Source: UBA4582 sp965657335
GTDB taxonomy: Bacteria; Pseudomonadota; Gammaproteobacteria; Pseudomonadales; Azotimanducaceae
DNA: 64,000 bases
NCBI GenBank assembly: GCA_965657335.1
Contig: CBFHOH010000004.1
Span: 144,253-208,252 of the forward strand
Direction: 5' to 3'
Shown: piece by piece, positions 36,003-44,966 of the stretch
Numbering within the stretch: the stretch's first letter is position 1
How the letters are laid out: the number at the start of each line of letters is the position of its first letter
Notes under the pieces: generated by a model
Databases searched by the model: none
What the model was told of the DNA's origin: nothing
Seen by the model: only the letters and a program-made list of their open reading frames with translations
Position numbers and translations under genes: made by a program

Positions 36003-36920
36003 ATGATTGGGTTTACGGTTTTAGGCGGTTATCTCGGAGCAGGCAAGACGACACTGTTGAATCAGATTCTACGGCGTAACACCGAAAGCGCCGATCCGAT
36101 TCGGATAGCGTTACTTGTCAATGATTTTGGTGATATTAATATTGATGCGCAACTTATCGAGTCTCAGAGTGACTCACAAATTAATCTCGCGAACGGGTGT
36201 GTTTGTTGTACTTTGACAGATGGTTTTAGTGCAGCACTTGATACTTTGGTTGATTTGAACCCACAGCCGGAACATATTATCGTCGAGGCGAGTGGCGTGG
36301 CCGACGTCAATAATCTCTCTCAGTACGGCAATGGCCAGGTATTAGCGCTTGCAAACATTGTGGTCGTCGCCGACGCCGAAACTGTGCAGGAAAAAGCCTC
36401 AGATAAATACGTTGCAAAAACCATTCAGCGTCAACTCAAAGCGGCTGACCTGATTTTGCTCAATAAAGTTGACTTGCTTGAGCCGCAAATCAGGGAAAGG
36501 CGGTTGTCTTGGCTGTCAGAGCTTACAGACGGTATACCTGTAGTACCTTGTGTGAGAGGTGACATTCCGCAGGCTATTCTCTTTGAGCTTGAACGCAGGG
36601 ATAATCCGATTGAAGAATCGGTGCACGGGCACGAGGAGTATGTCAGTTGGAGCTATGGTATCAACAAACGTATATCCCGAGAGTCCCTTGAAGCATTTGC
36701 GGATTCGCTTGGACCAGGCGTGTTGCGTTGTAAAGGCGTGTTTGTTGACCCGTTTGGTTATCGGCTCGAGTTACAAGTCGTTGGCAAGCGAAAAGAGGTG
36801 GCCGCTGGGGCAAAGACGTTGGAATCTGTTAGCCAACTTGTCGCGATTGGCCTGAAAGGAAAGATGTTAACCGAGGATTTAGACGCCGCGGTCCAGCGGC
36901 TGTTTCATGATGCTCCCTGA
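36003..36920 (+). CDS. CobW/COG0523 family GTPase (metal chaperone type)
   Basis: 305 residues. G3E GTPase motifs: Walker A GGYLGAGKTTLLNQ, the metal-binding GCVCCTL (CxCC), Walker B/DxxG-like IIVEASGVADV and NKVDLL. The shortened CobW C-terminal domain begins about residue 215 (EYVSWSYGINKRISRESLEAF). The family delivers Zn, Co or Fe to metalloenzymes. The gene is two bases from the amidohydrolase stop, so it may metallate that enzyme. Start ATG 36003 is clear (MIGFTVLGGYLGAGK). Confidence 0.9.
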   Translation: MIGFTVLGGYLGAGKTTLLNQILRRNTESADPIRIALLVNDFGDINIDAQLIESQSDSQINLANGCVCCTLTDGFSAALDTLVDLNPQPEHIIVEASGVADVNNLSQYGNGQVLALANIVVVADAETVQEKASDKYVAKTIQRQLKAADLILLNKVDLLEPQIRERRLSWLSELTDGIPVVPCVRGDIPQAILFELERRDNPIEESVHGHEEYVSWSYGINKRISRESLEAFADSLGPGVLRCKGVFVDPFGYRLELQVVGKRKEVAAGAKTLESVSQLVAIGLKGKMLTEDLDAAVQRLFHDAP

Positions 36921-37047
36921 TGGCATTGAATTTAAGCGCCGGGCAAATTTGAGCAGGTTTTCGCAAGTTGTGTCGTTTAAGGCGTTCGAGTACAAAGTTT
37001 ATTAAAGAAGGGTTACTTCCGGGTAATCAATTCTAGGGGGAGTAGAA

Positions 37048-38679
37048 ATGGTAGAAAAATCGCCCGTAAAATTGCCGTCTGAAAAGCAGGATGTTGTCAT
37101 TGTCGGCGGCGGTGTATGCGGCATCTATATGCTTTATAAGATGTTGAATCAGGGCTTGAAAGTAACACTTGTTGAAGCAGGTGATGGCGCTGGTGGCACA
37201 TGGCACTGGAACAGATATCCGGGCGCAAGGTTCGATTCAGAGAGCTATACCTATGGCTACTCCTTCTCACCGGAGTTATTGCAAGAGTGGGACTGGTCAG
37301 AGCATTTCGCAGCGCAACCTGAGACGCTTCGATATCTGAACTACGTTGTCGATAAGTTCGAGCTGCGTGATCATATGCATTTTGAGTGCAAGGTAGATAC
37401 AGCCATTTTCGATGAAAATGCAAATGAGTGGCAAATTGGTCTAGCAACGGGTGAGAGTCTCTCGACCACTTACCTTTGCACAGCAATAGGTATGCTATCT
37501 GCTTCTACACTCCCTAAAATTTCCGGTGTTGAGAGCTTTGAAGGCGAAGCGTTTCACACATACTACTGGCCTAAAGAGACGGTAGACCTGAAAGGGAAAC
37601 GGGTGGCAGTGATCGGAACCGGGGCAACCGGCGTGCAGGTGATTTCTGAAATCGCTGACAAGGTAGGTGAGCTAACCATATTTCAGCGTCGTCCCAATTG
37701 GTGCGCACCTCTAAATAATAGTCCTATAACAAAAGATCAGATGGCGGAGATTAAGTCTTCGTATGATGAAATATTTGCACAGTGCTACTCAACTCCCAAT
37801 GGTTTTTTGCATGGGCCAGACCGTCGTGAATTGAATAGCGTGCCTAATGAGGAGCGTCTCAAGTTCTGGGAGTCACTCTATGCCTCACCCGGTTTTGGAG
37901 TATGGTTAGGTAACTTTCGAGACGTCTTGATGGATGCGTCGGCGAATAAGGAGTTTTCCGACTTTATCGCAGACAAAATCCGGTCGAGGGTTCAAAACCA
38001 AACAGTAGCGGAGAAATTGATACCTAAAGATCATGGCTTTGGTACACGCAGGGTACCGATGGAGACGAGATATTACGAAGCCTATAATCGCGATAATGTG
38101 AACTTGGTTGATATCAATGACACGCCGATTGAGTTTATTGACAAACATGGCATTCAGACATCGGAAAAGCATCATGCTTTTGATGTAATAGTTTATGCCA
38201 CAGGATTTGATGCTATCACCGGCGCGTTTGACCGGATTGACATTCGAGGCCGTGGTGGTCTTTCCCTGAGAGATAAGTGGCACGAAGGGCCTGTGACATA
38301 TCTTGGGATACAAGTCGCGGATTTTCCTAATATGTTTACACTCGCGGGTCCCCAGGGGGCATCAGTGTCAACGAATTTCCCGCCAGCGATTGAGTCTGCG
38401 GTCGAGTGGGCAGCAGAGTTTATTGAATTCCTAAACCGTAACGGTTACAACAGCGTTGAAGCAGAAAAGACTGCGGAGGATGATTGGTTAGAGCATGTAA
38501 AGAGTTTCTATGAAGGTTCAATGATTGCAAACACCAAATCCTGGTTTACGGGTTACAACTCGAATGTCGAAGGACACGATATCCTTAGGCATATGATTTA
38601 TCTCGGCGGTGCACCGGCTTATCGGCAAAAACTGAATGAAACCAGAGAAGCTGGCTATCCCGGGTTCACTTTTAATTAG
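37048..38679 (+). CDS. Flavin monooxygenase, Baeyer-Villiger type
   Basis: 543-residue NADPH- and FAD-dependent oxygenase. FAD Rossmann motif VVIVGGGVCGIYMLYKM, then GAGGTWHWNRYPGARFDSESYTYGYSF, the Baeyer-Villiger fingerprint FEGEAFHTYYWP (FxGxxxHxxxWP) and the NADPH Rossmann motif VIGTGATGVQVISEIA. This is the cyclohexanone/phenylacetone monooxygenase group that inserts oxygen beside ketones. It starts at ATG 37048 after a GGGGGAG ribosome-binding site. It is followed after 14 bases by another flavin monooxygenase, so the two are likely cotranscribed. Confidence 0.92.
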   Translation: MVEKSPVKLPSEKQDVVIVGGGVCGIYMLYKMLNQGLKVTLVEAGDGAGGTWHWNRYPGARFDSESYTYGYSFSPELLQEWDWSEHFAAQPETLRYLNYVVDKFELRDHMHFECKVDTAIFDENANEWQIGLATGESLSTTYLCTAIGMLSASTLPKISGVESFEGEAFHTYYWPKETVDLKGKRVAVIGTGATGVQVISEIADKVGELTIFQRRPNWCAPLNNSPITKDQMAEIKSSYDEIFAQCYSTPNGFLHGPDRRELNSVPNEERLKFWESLYASPGFGVWLGNFRDVLMDASANKEFSDFIADKIRSRVQNQTVAEKLIPKDHGFGTRRVPMETRYYEAYNRDNVNLVDINDTPIEFIDKHGIQTSEKHHAFDVIVYATGFDAITGAFDRIDIRGRGGLSLRDKWHEGPVTYLGIQVADFPNMFTLAGPQGASVSTNFPPAIESAVEWAAEFIEFLNRNGYNSVEAEKTAEDDWLEHVKSFYEGSMIANTKSWFTGYNSNVEGHDILRHMIYLGGAPAYRQKLNETREAGYPGFTFN

Positions 38680-38693
38680 TGTAGGAGTGTTAT

Positions 38694-39890
38694 TTGAATA
38701 TTCTGATTGCCGGTGGTGGTATCGGAGGGATTACCGCGGCTCTGTGCCTAGCGAAACGCGGCTTTAACGTGAGTGTCTTTGAGCAGGCTTCCGAGTTTGG
38801 CGAAGTAGGCGCAGGAATCCAGTTGTCACCGAATTGTAGTCGGGTTTTGCATGATCTGGGGCTGGAAAAGCAACTACGGACAAAAGCATTCTTACCCGAG
38901 GGTAGTCAGTTTCGTCATTGGCGCACCGGTGAAGTTATCAGCGAGTCGAAGTTGGGTGAAACCGCTTTGCAGAAATACGGTATGCCTTACTATCATATTC
39001 ACAGAGGTGATTTGCTTCGAATCCTTGTCGATGCTGCGACAAAATCACCTGAGATTGAATTACATGTTAACGCCGCCGTGCAGAGCTTTCATGATACGGA
39101 AAGTGGACAGGACAGCGATGTAACGATAAGAGTCGGAGAAACCATACGAAAAGGTGATCTTTTGATTGGTGCTGACGGCATTCGTTCTGTTGTACGCACC
39201 GGACTTTGGGGAGAACAAAATCCTCGCTACACAGGCAATGTCGCTTGGCGTGCGATGGTGCCTGTGGAGCGTCTCCCAAGAGGACTGATTCGGCCGATGT
39301 CGACCGCGTGGTGGGGGCCCAACAAACATTTTGTACACTATTACGTGCGTCGCGGAGAGTACGTAAATTGCGTTTGTGTGGTAGAAAAAGCAGGCTGGGA
39401 TGTTGAGTCTTGGACTGAGCATGGAGACTACGAAGAGCTTAAGGCCGACTTCAACGGTTGGCATTCAGATGTTCAGCAGTTGATTGACAAGGCCAACAAA
39501 GACTCTTTGTATAAGTGGGCTTTGTATGATCGGCAGCCGATGCAAAAGTGGGGGCGAGGAAGCGTGACATTGTTAGGCGACGCCTGTCACCCAACGTTGC
39601 CATTTATGGCGCAAGGGGCGGCAATGGCGATCGAAGACGGGGCGGTTCTTGCCGAATGCCTTGTTTCAACAGATGATATTCCCACCGGCTTGCAACGTTA
39701 TGAAGACTTGCGTCGCGATAGAACAGCGAGCATTCAGAACGGCTCGCGCCGTAACGCGACGGTGTTCCACCTGTCCGGCGTAAAGGCATGGCTAAGAAAT
39801 AGGGCCGCTCGTACAGCAGGAAATCATACAATGGATAAGCTCTACCGCTACAATGCGTTGGAAGCTGCAAAACTGAAAGCACTGCATTAA
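38694..39890 (+). CDS. FAD-dependent monooxygenase, salicylate-hydroxylase-like
   Basis: 398 residues, class A flavoprotein hydroxylase. N-terminal GGGIGGITAALCLAKRGFNVSVFEQ, then EVGAGIQLSPNCSRVLHDLGL, the DG motif LLIGADGIRSVVR and the FAD-ribityl motif VTLLGDACHPTLPFMAQGAAMAIEDGAVLAECL. This pattern is shared by salicylate and hydroxynicotinate monooxygenases, which act on aromatic acids; the actual substrate is unknown. It starts at TTG 38694 with TAGGAG (38682-38687) upstream. Same transcript as the Baeyer-Villiger enzyme. Confidence 0.9.
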   Translation: MNILIAGGGIGGITAALCLAKRGFNVSVFEQASEFGEVGAGIQLSPNCSRVLHDLGLEKQLRTKAFLPEGSQFRHWRTGEVISESKLGETALQKYGMPYYHIHRGDLLRILVDAATKSPEIELHVNAAVQSFHDTESGQDSDVTIRVGETIRKGDLLIGADGIRSVVRTGLWGEQNPRYTGNVAWRAMVPVERLPRGLIRPMSTAWWGPNKHFVHYYVRRGEYVNCVCVVEKAGWDVESWTEHGDYEELKADFNGWHSDVQQLIDKANKDSLYKWALYDRQPMQKWGRGSVTLLGDACHPTLPFMAQGAAMAIEDGAVLAECLVSTDDIPTGLQRYEDLRRDRTASIQNGSRRNATVFHLSGVKAWLRNRAARTAGNHTMDKLYRYNALEAAKLKALH

Positions 39891-40101
39891 TTGTGCGATA
39901 GACATGAGTTGCTCAAACGATTCACAAGCCCTCATGCTTAGATTTGCTACATGCCACCGCGCAAGTGGTGCCACGCTAGCGTTTGGCCGTTCTTGGAATG
40001 GCTTGGCGCGTAAACTAATACGGTCAAATATCCAACGCCCAAGTTAGCTTGGTAATGCGCTGAACAACAGGCGTGCGTTCGGTACCATAGCGCGTCGTTG
40101 G

Positions 40102-40476
40102 TTACGCGACACTGGCTTCGACATGGAAGAGTTTGTTATAAATGCGCCACTTTCCTTCCGATTTGAGCAGTGACAGTGTGTCCAGAAACGTCATGCCAAG
40201 GTAGTCGTCACGCACACGCGAAACAGCAGTATCACCGGCGATATCCAGAGAAATGATATCAAGCCGCGCCGGCTCGCCCTTTTCTTTAGCAGAGGGTTGT
40301 TGGCTTGCCACAAAATCAGCGAATTCATCGACAGACATTTGATGCAGGCCGTCCGGCTGGTAGCCGGTTATTTTTGCATTTGGATGGAATGCAGTGAGGG
40401 TCTTTTCTTTGCTGGACTCATACATACATTCAAAATAGGTCTGGATCGTATCTTTTATTTGCTGTTCGTCGTTCAT
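40102..40476 (-). CDS. Nuclear transport factor 2-like (SnoaL/lumazine-binding type) protein
   Basis: 124 residues. The start EQQIKDTIQTYFECMYESSKEKTLTAFHPNAKITGY, the middle DIISLDIAGDTAVSRVRDDYLGMTFLDTLSLLKSEGKWRIYNKLFHVE and the total length match the NTF2-like fold of the Lumazine_bd_2 type, a cone-shaped pocket used by small isomerases, hydratases and binding proteins. No catalytic residues can be assigned. It lies 64 bases downstream of the second PhyH gene on the same strand, so it is likely part of that transcript. Confidence 0.82.
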   Translation of the reverse strand: MNDEQQIKDTIQTYFECMYESSKEKTLTAFHPNAKITGYQPDGLHQMSVDEFADFVASQQPSAKEKGEPARLDIISLDIAGDTAVSRVRDDYLGMTFLDTLSLLKSEGKWRIYNKLFHVEASVA

Positions 40477-40540
40477 CGGTTTTGCCCCCTGTTTTATGGT
40501 TTGTCACAGTTTTTAATGGGGTTCTCACAAGTTTTTCTTG

Positions 40541-41419
40541 CTAATCTATTGTTGCCGCAAGTAAATCTTCGCCCCCAAGTGTTCCTGCTTCTACGTCTCG
40601 TACTGCGTAGGCCGGATTCACGCACTCGGGTTGTTCGCCGGGCGACCCAGGTGGCGTAAAATACCCCATTGCGTACTGTCCCATGGTGTAACCCATCATG
40701 TCTTGCAGTTCGCGAGAAAATTCTCGAGCCAGCTCCGGCGGACATGAAAGGTATTGGTTTTCTTCCTGCCTAAGCCAACCTAGTGTGTAAGTTAGATTGA
40801 CACCGATACGATCAAAGGTTGACCTGTTCTCGCCGCCACCGTGAAAAACACCACCGGTATAAAGTAAAACGGAACCAGCAGACATCGTTGCTTGGCAAAT
40901 CTCTTCGGGTGTAGCTTTACGATCATCGGGCCAAGTTATGCTGCCGGGTACAACTTGGGTTGCGCCATTTTCTTCAGTGAAGTCGGTTATGGCCCAGATC
41001 GTATTAAATTGTGGCTCAATATTGTTTTGCATGTACTTTCCCCACGCCCACCGGTCGCGGTGGATAACCTGTTTTCCTTGGCCAGGTTTCAATCTGATAA
41101 TTTGGGTCAAATGTAGCTGAATTCGCTGACAAAAGGGTGCTAGAAAAGCATTAGCTGCGTCGATTACAGTCTTGTTCATGACCATATCTCTAGCTCTCTC
41201 AGAACGTGTGATTAATGAACCGGTTCGAGTGGTTTGATGCCCTGAAAAGCTGTCCAGCCCATTTTCAGTGGCTTCCATGTAGGGATCCATTTCTTGGCGG
41301 AACTGCTCGATTTCTGGGTCGCTGAGCACGCCCTCAAGTATGAGTGCGCCATCTTTGGAGATTATTTCAAGAATTTCGTTTGTGTTGGCAGTTGCTGGTA
41401 GCTTTTGAAGACGTGGCAT
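40541..41419 (-). CDS. Phytanoyl-CoA dioxygenase family protein (PhyH), second copy
   Basis: 292-residue Fe(II)/2-oxoglutarate oxygenase. Iron ligands fit IHRDRWAW (HxD) and the distal His in VFHGGGENRSTFDRIGVNL, with an Arg shortly after. The N-terminus (IISKDGALILEGVLSDPEIEQFRQEMDPYM) is typical. The C-terminal 60 residues carry extra sequence (PPELAREFSRELQDMMGYTMGQYAMGYFTPPG) that resembles PhyH proteins of secondary or xenobiotic metabolism. Upstream of the NTF2-like gene on the minus strand. Confidence 0.88.
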   Translation of the reverse strand: MPRLQKLPATANTNEILEIISKDGALILEGVLSDPEIEQFRQEMDPYMEATENGLDSFSGHQTTRTGSLITRSERARDMVMNKTVIDAANAFLAPFCQRIQLHLTQIIRLKPGQGKQVIHRDRWAWGKYMQNNIEPQFNTIWAITDFTEENGATQVVPGSITWPDDRKATPEEICQATMSAGSVLLYTGGVFHGGGENRSTFDRIGVNLTYTLGWLRQEENQYLSCPPELAREFSRELQDMMGYTMGQYAMGYFTPPGSPGEQPECVNPAYAVRDVEAGTLGGEDLLAATID

Positions 41420-41978
41420 TATCCTTCTCCAATTTTATAAATAGTGAACAATAAAAGCACTCTAGACGGGTTAAATGCTGTTGGTCAAGTACTTCGAAAC
41501 CATGGCTAGCTGGAATCGTATGTTGATCCTTCGGTTTTGCTTGATTTTGTAGAGAAGCAACACGACAAGGATAAGTGGTGTATCTGCACGGTAATAAAAC
41601 GTGTCTTCGAACAATCCGCGTTGAAAAAAATCTCAGACTACTGGTCTATTGCGTTCTTTATTGCTTGAAACGTTGTCTACAATGTTGTTTGCAGTAGTGG
41701 TGCGCGCCAATGGTGAAGTGAGAAGCTGGCGTTTAAAGCGACCAATCGCGGATAGTCAGGCTCACTTCAGGGTGACGCATAATCTGGATCTAGTTAAATT
41801 TATACTGATAGAATTTGGCAGGTCAACAGTGTTTAAGTGTCTTCCAAATGCTGGAAAGATTAGTTTCGGGCATACGGCGTATAGAAAAGATGTTGGCTCC
41901 CTAAGGCATTTAAGGCGAGCTATTTTAAAAGACCTCAATAGACTTGGGACCATCAAAGGCGATGTTTAAACGATCACA
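41420..41978. other. Divergent intergenic region, 559 bp, with one doubtful ORF
   Basis: Lies between the PhyH gene (minus) and the MBL gene (plus). The only sizeable ORF is plus-strand 41649-41969 (106 residues), with one hydrophobic N-terminal stretch and a basic C-terminus. It has no good ribosome-binding site and no recognisable family, and it ends 9 bases before the MBL start. It could be a small orphan protein or chance. No repeats or terminators seen. Confidence 0.4.
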
Positions 41979-42905
41979 ATGGATAGAATTGAACGAATGA
42001 AAAGCACAGTAGAAGAACAAAAAATTGGCCCCCTAACGGTATTGTTTGGTCGTGAAAATGGCAAGTATCCGCAGGGAAATACACTTGTTATAGAGGGCGA
42101 GAACAACTTGGTTATGATTGATCCTTCGTTAGCTATGGTCGACCGCAAGGAGAATTTGCCCTGTGTAGATACGGTGTTACTGACGCATGTACATGAGGAT
42201 CATGTTGCTGGATTACATTTGTTCCCTGAGACCATGTGTTTCGCACACTCAGAAGATGCACAGGGCTTGCGGTCCTTATCGGGCATGATGGAGATGTTTG
42301 GATACGAAGGTCCGGCTGTGCCTGAATTTGAGGCTGCACTGCTTACCAATTATTACTACCAGGCACGTCCAGATGTGCAAACATTCGAGCACGGCCAAGT
42401 GTTCGATTTCGGTGGTGTTCGCTTAAAAGTATTACATACTCCCGGGCATACGAGGGGCCACTGCTGTTTCGTTATTGAGTGGGATGGTAGTGATGAACGT
42501 ATGGTTGTTCTTGGCGATATTGACCTAACGTCCTTTGGACCTTACTACGGCGATCACTGGTCGAGTTTGATTGATTTTGAAAACAGCCTTGAAACATTGA
42601 AAGGCATCGATGCCAATTGGTGGCTTACCTTTCATCACAAGGGATTAATTGAAGGAAGAGCTGAATTCCTGTCTATGCTTGAAAACTACAAGGGAATGAT
42701 AGATCAACGCGAAAGAAAGCTGTTGGCTTTTCTATCTGAGCCTCAGAGCATGGACCAGATAGTAGAGCATCAATTCATCTACCGTCCAGGCACCGGGGGA
42801 GTGATGGTTGACCAGATCGAAAGGCGTAGTATGAAGATGCATTTAAACCGATTGCTCGAATCAGGCGATGTAACTTTTTCAGAAGGCCATTGGCGAACAG
42901 TCTAA
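41979..42905 (+). CDS. MBL fold metallo-hydrolase
   Basis: 308 residues. The metallo-beta-lactamase ligand motif is LTHVHEDHVAGLH (HxHxDH), followed by LHTPGHTRGHCCFVIEW (third His), VVLGDIDLTSFGPYYGDHW (bridging Asp) and FHHKGLIEG (last His). The C-terminal helical tail (KLLAFLSEPQSMDQIVEHQFIYRP, RRSMKMHLNRLLESGDVTFSEGHW) looks like a winged-helix extension, as in LACTB2-like hydrolases. Substrate unknown. Start could be ATG 41979 or ATG 41997. Confidence 0.88.
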   Translation: MDRIERMKSTVEEQKIGPLTVLFGRENGKYPQGNTLVIEGENNLVMIDPSLAMVDRKENLPCVDTVLLTHVHEDHVAGLHLFPETMCFAHSEDAQGLRSLSGMMEMFGYEGPAVPEFEAALLTNYYYQARPDVQTFEHGQVFDFGGVRLKVLHTPGHTRGHCCFVIEWDGSDERMVVLGDIDLTSFGPYYGDHWSSLIDFENSLETLKGIDANWWLTFHHKGLIEGRAEFLSMLENYKGMIDQRERKLLAFLSEPQSMDQIVEHQFIYRPGTGGVMVDQIERRSMKMHLNRLLESGDVTFSEGHWRTV

Positions 42906-43169
42906 AGGCTCAAACGGCTTAATCCTACAGCCATTGGTATGCCCTAGTTCTGACGCTTCAAAGTCCTCAGTCGGCTTTGAGTCCTAATCTGGAAGCGCTC
43001 TCAGTTTTTAATGTGCGGTGTTAAGGGCGACGCTCAAATGATGGACGTTTATGCTATCAGCGATACTAACCTACTAGCGTCTTGTTGCATTTGGTGTTGA
43101 TACTCGCTTGTAGTCCACTTCTGGTAAAGTTGTTGGTTCCGAAAAGATCATGCAGGCGAGGGTGCAAAA

Positions 43170-43958
43170 ATGAAGTTAGTGTTACTTGTTAATAGAGATC
43201 TTGCCAGCACCATTGCTTTAAATTATCTGTTACCAGCGATCAGCGGACATGATATTTCAGTGCTCATGTCTGACCGAGTAGGAAATAAGAAAACGAGAAA
43301 ACCGCAGGCATTAATTGATCTTTCGATAGTAGAGCAGAAGATTCTGAATAACTTGATTGTCGGTAGCCCTGATGCCCGGTGGCAAAATATCTCTGAGCTT
43401 GCGGACAAATATCAATTTTTTGTCGCCACTGAAAATGACATCAATCACGCTGTAGGTGTTGAGCGGATGTCTGCAATCAATCCAGACCTGATCATCTCCA
43501 TTCGTTACGGCGTTATTTTGCAAGATCGAGTTATTGGTATTCCTAGACTTGGGATTATTAATTTACATTCCGGACTGTTACCGGATTACCGCGGTGTCAT
43601 GGCAACGTTTTGGGCAATGCTCAATGAAGAGTCTACTATCGGTACAACCTTGCATTACATTGACGACGCTTCGATTGATACGGGCAGAGTCATCGGGCAC
43701 ACTCATCTGCAGGTCAACGTTGAAAAAGCCTACCTTGACCACGTGCTGGAGTTATATATCGACGGTTGTCAGTTGATCATCGAAACATTAAAAAAGCTTG
43801 AAAGAGGCGATCACCCGGCAACGAAGCCGCAGTCAAATGTTGGAAAATACTTCTCGTTCCCTAGTGATGAGGACTTGAGCTTGTTCGATTCAAAAGGTTT
43901 GCGTTTGTTTGATTTAGCATCGGTGCTGTCAACTTACGAACGCTTTTTGCCTGGCTGA
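43170..43958 (+). CDS. Formyltransferase family protein
   Basis: 262 residues with the formyltransferase fold. The catalytic region IINLHSGLLPDYRGVMATFWAMLNEESTIGTTLHYIDDASIDTGRVIGHTHLQV contains the N-x-H pair and the later Asp (IDDASIDTG) of the 10-formyltetrahydrofolate-dependent enzymes. It is shorter than Fmt (about 315 residues), has HSGLLPDYRG rather than HPSLLPxYRG, and lacks a tRNA-binding C-terminal domain, so it is not methionyl-tRNA formyltransferase. Sugar-amine or small-molecule N-formylation is possible, but no sugar genes adjoin it. Confidence 0.85.
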   Translation: MKLVLLVNRDLASTIALNYLLPAISGHDISVLMSDRVGNKKTRKPQALIDLSIVEQKILNNLIVGSPDARWQNISELADKYQFFVATENDINHAVGVERMSAINPDLIISIRYGVILQDRVIGIPRLGIINLHSGLLPDYRGVMATFWAMLNEESTIGTTLHYIDDASIDTGRVIGHTHLQVNVEKAYLDHVLELYIDGCQLIIETLKKLERGDHPATKPQSNVGKYFSFPSDEDLSLFDSKGLRLFDLASVLSTYERFLPG

Positions 43959-44191
43959 ATACGACACCACCGTTGTCTTTTTCTGATTCGCATCTAAACA
44001 TTGAAAAGTCTATCATTCCACGAACCTTAGACGCTCAAATGAAGGAATGAAATTGCAGCACGTTAGCGAAAGATTGTTGCCTCCCGTCTTGCCTCAGACT
44101 TTTGCTTTTGAAGTAGCGCTCTTTAAAGTGAACCAGCAGGCTAGGCTAAAATTCGAATGTTCATATCATAGGTCAGAGTTGAGTTGTCTCG

Positions 44192-44965
44192 ATGATTAGG
44201 GAGCCGATACTTTGGTTCGTTTTAGTGGGGGCTGTTTTGTTTGCTGCCGAGGAGTTTTTCACGACTAAGCGTGAAGCTCTGGTGGTTGATGATGGTGTCC
44301 GCAACCGTATAGGCAGCTTATGGCAAGCTCAAATGGGTGCTGCTGCAACCGAGAAACAAATGAACTCTCTGGTAGATTCGTGGATAAAAGAAAAAGTGAT
44401 GTTGCGCGAGGCGTTGCGTCTTAATCTAGATCGCGACGACACAATTATTCGCAGACGTCTTGTGCAAAAACTTGAGTTTCTTGCAGAGGATCTCTCTTTA
44501 GAAACGCCTGATAAAGACACCCTAGAAAGTTTTTATCAAACTAACATAGCAAAATACTCGGAGCCTCGTCGGTACTCTTTCTCTCAGATATTTTTTTCCG
44601 AACAGGCGCGCGCCAGAGAGCAAAAGCGCACGCTAGATTCCCGAGCTGATTGGCAAGGCCTGGGTGAAGTCACCATGCTAAATAGTCAGTATTTTGCGCG
44701 AAGTAAGCGAGAGATAAGCAATACATTGGGGAAAGAATTCGCGGGAACTGTTGATGATTTTTTGCTCGGTCAATGGGCAGGACCTTTCAAGAGCAGCTTC
44801 GGATATCACATCGTACGACTTGACCGTGTCGATGAGCCTGCGGTTGTGCCGATCGATTCAATAAAAATGAAAGTATTGGCTGATTACCAAACAAATCAGA
44901 AACGCGACAAGCGGGAGCGCTACATTCAATCCTTATTAGATAAAACAACGATTGAGTATCGATAA
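44192..44965 (+). CDS. Membrane-anchored parvulin-type peptidyl-prolyl isomerase
   Basis: 257 residues. One N-terminal membrane helix (ILWFVLVGAVLFAAEEFF) anchors a periplasmic SurA-like N-domain (NSLVDSWIKEKVMLREALRLNLDRDDTIIRRRLVQKLEFLAEDL) followed by a parvulin domain (PRRYSFSQIFFSEQARAREQKR to GPFKSSFGYHIVRLDRVDEP). It likely assists folding of envelope proteins. Only one base separates its stop from the ATG of the HupE/UreJ-type gene, so the pair is translationally coupled and may cooperate. Confidence 0.87.
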   Translation: MIREPILWFVLVGAVLFAAEEFFTTKREALVVDDGVRNRIGSLWQAQMGAAATEKQMNSLVDSWIKEKVMLREALRLNLDRDDTIIRRRLVQKLEFLAEDLSLETPDKDTLESFYQTNIAKYSEPRRYSFSQIFFSEQARAREQKRTLDSRADWQGLGEVTMLNSQYFARSKREISNTLGKEFAGTVDDFLLGQWAGPFKSSFGYHIVRLDRVDEPAVVPIDSIKMKVLADYQTNQKRDKRERYIQSLLDKTTIEYR

Positions 44966-44966
44966 G

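Noticed and set aside
43029..44042. A 13-bp direct repeat (GACGCTCAAATGA) at 43029-43041 and 44030-44042 flanking the formyltransferase gene
   Set aside because: Many 13-mers recur by chance in 64 kb, there is no inverted terminal repeat or transposase, and the flanks do not extend the match.
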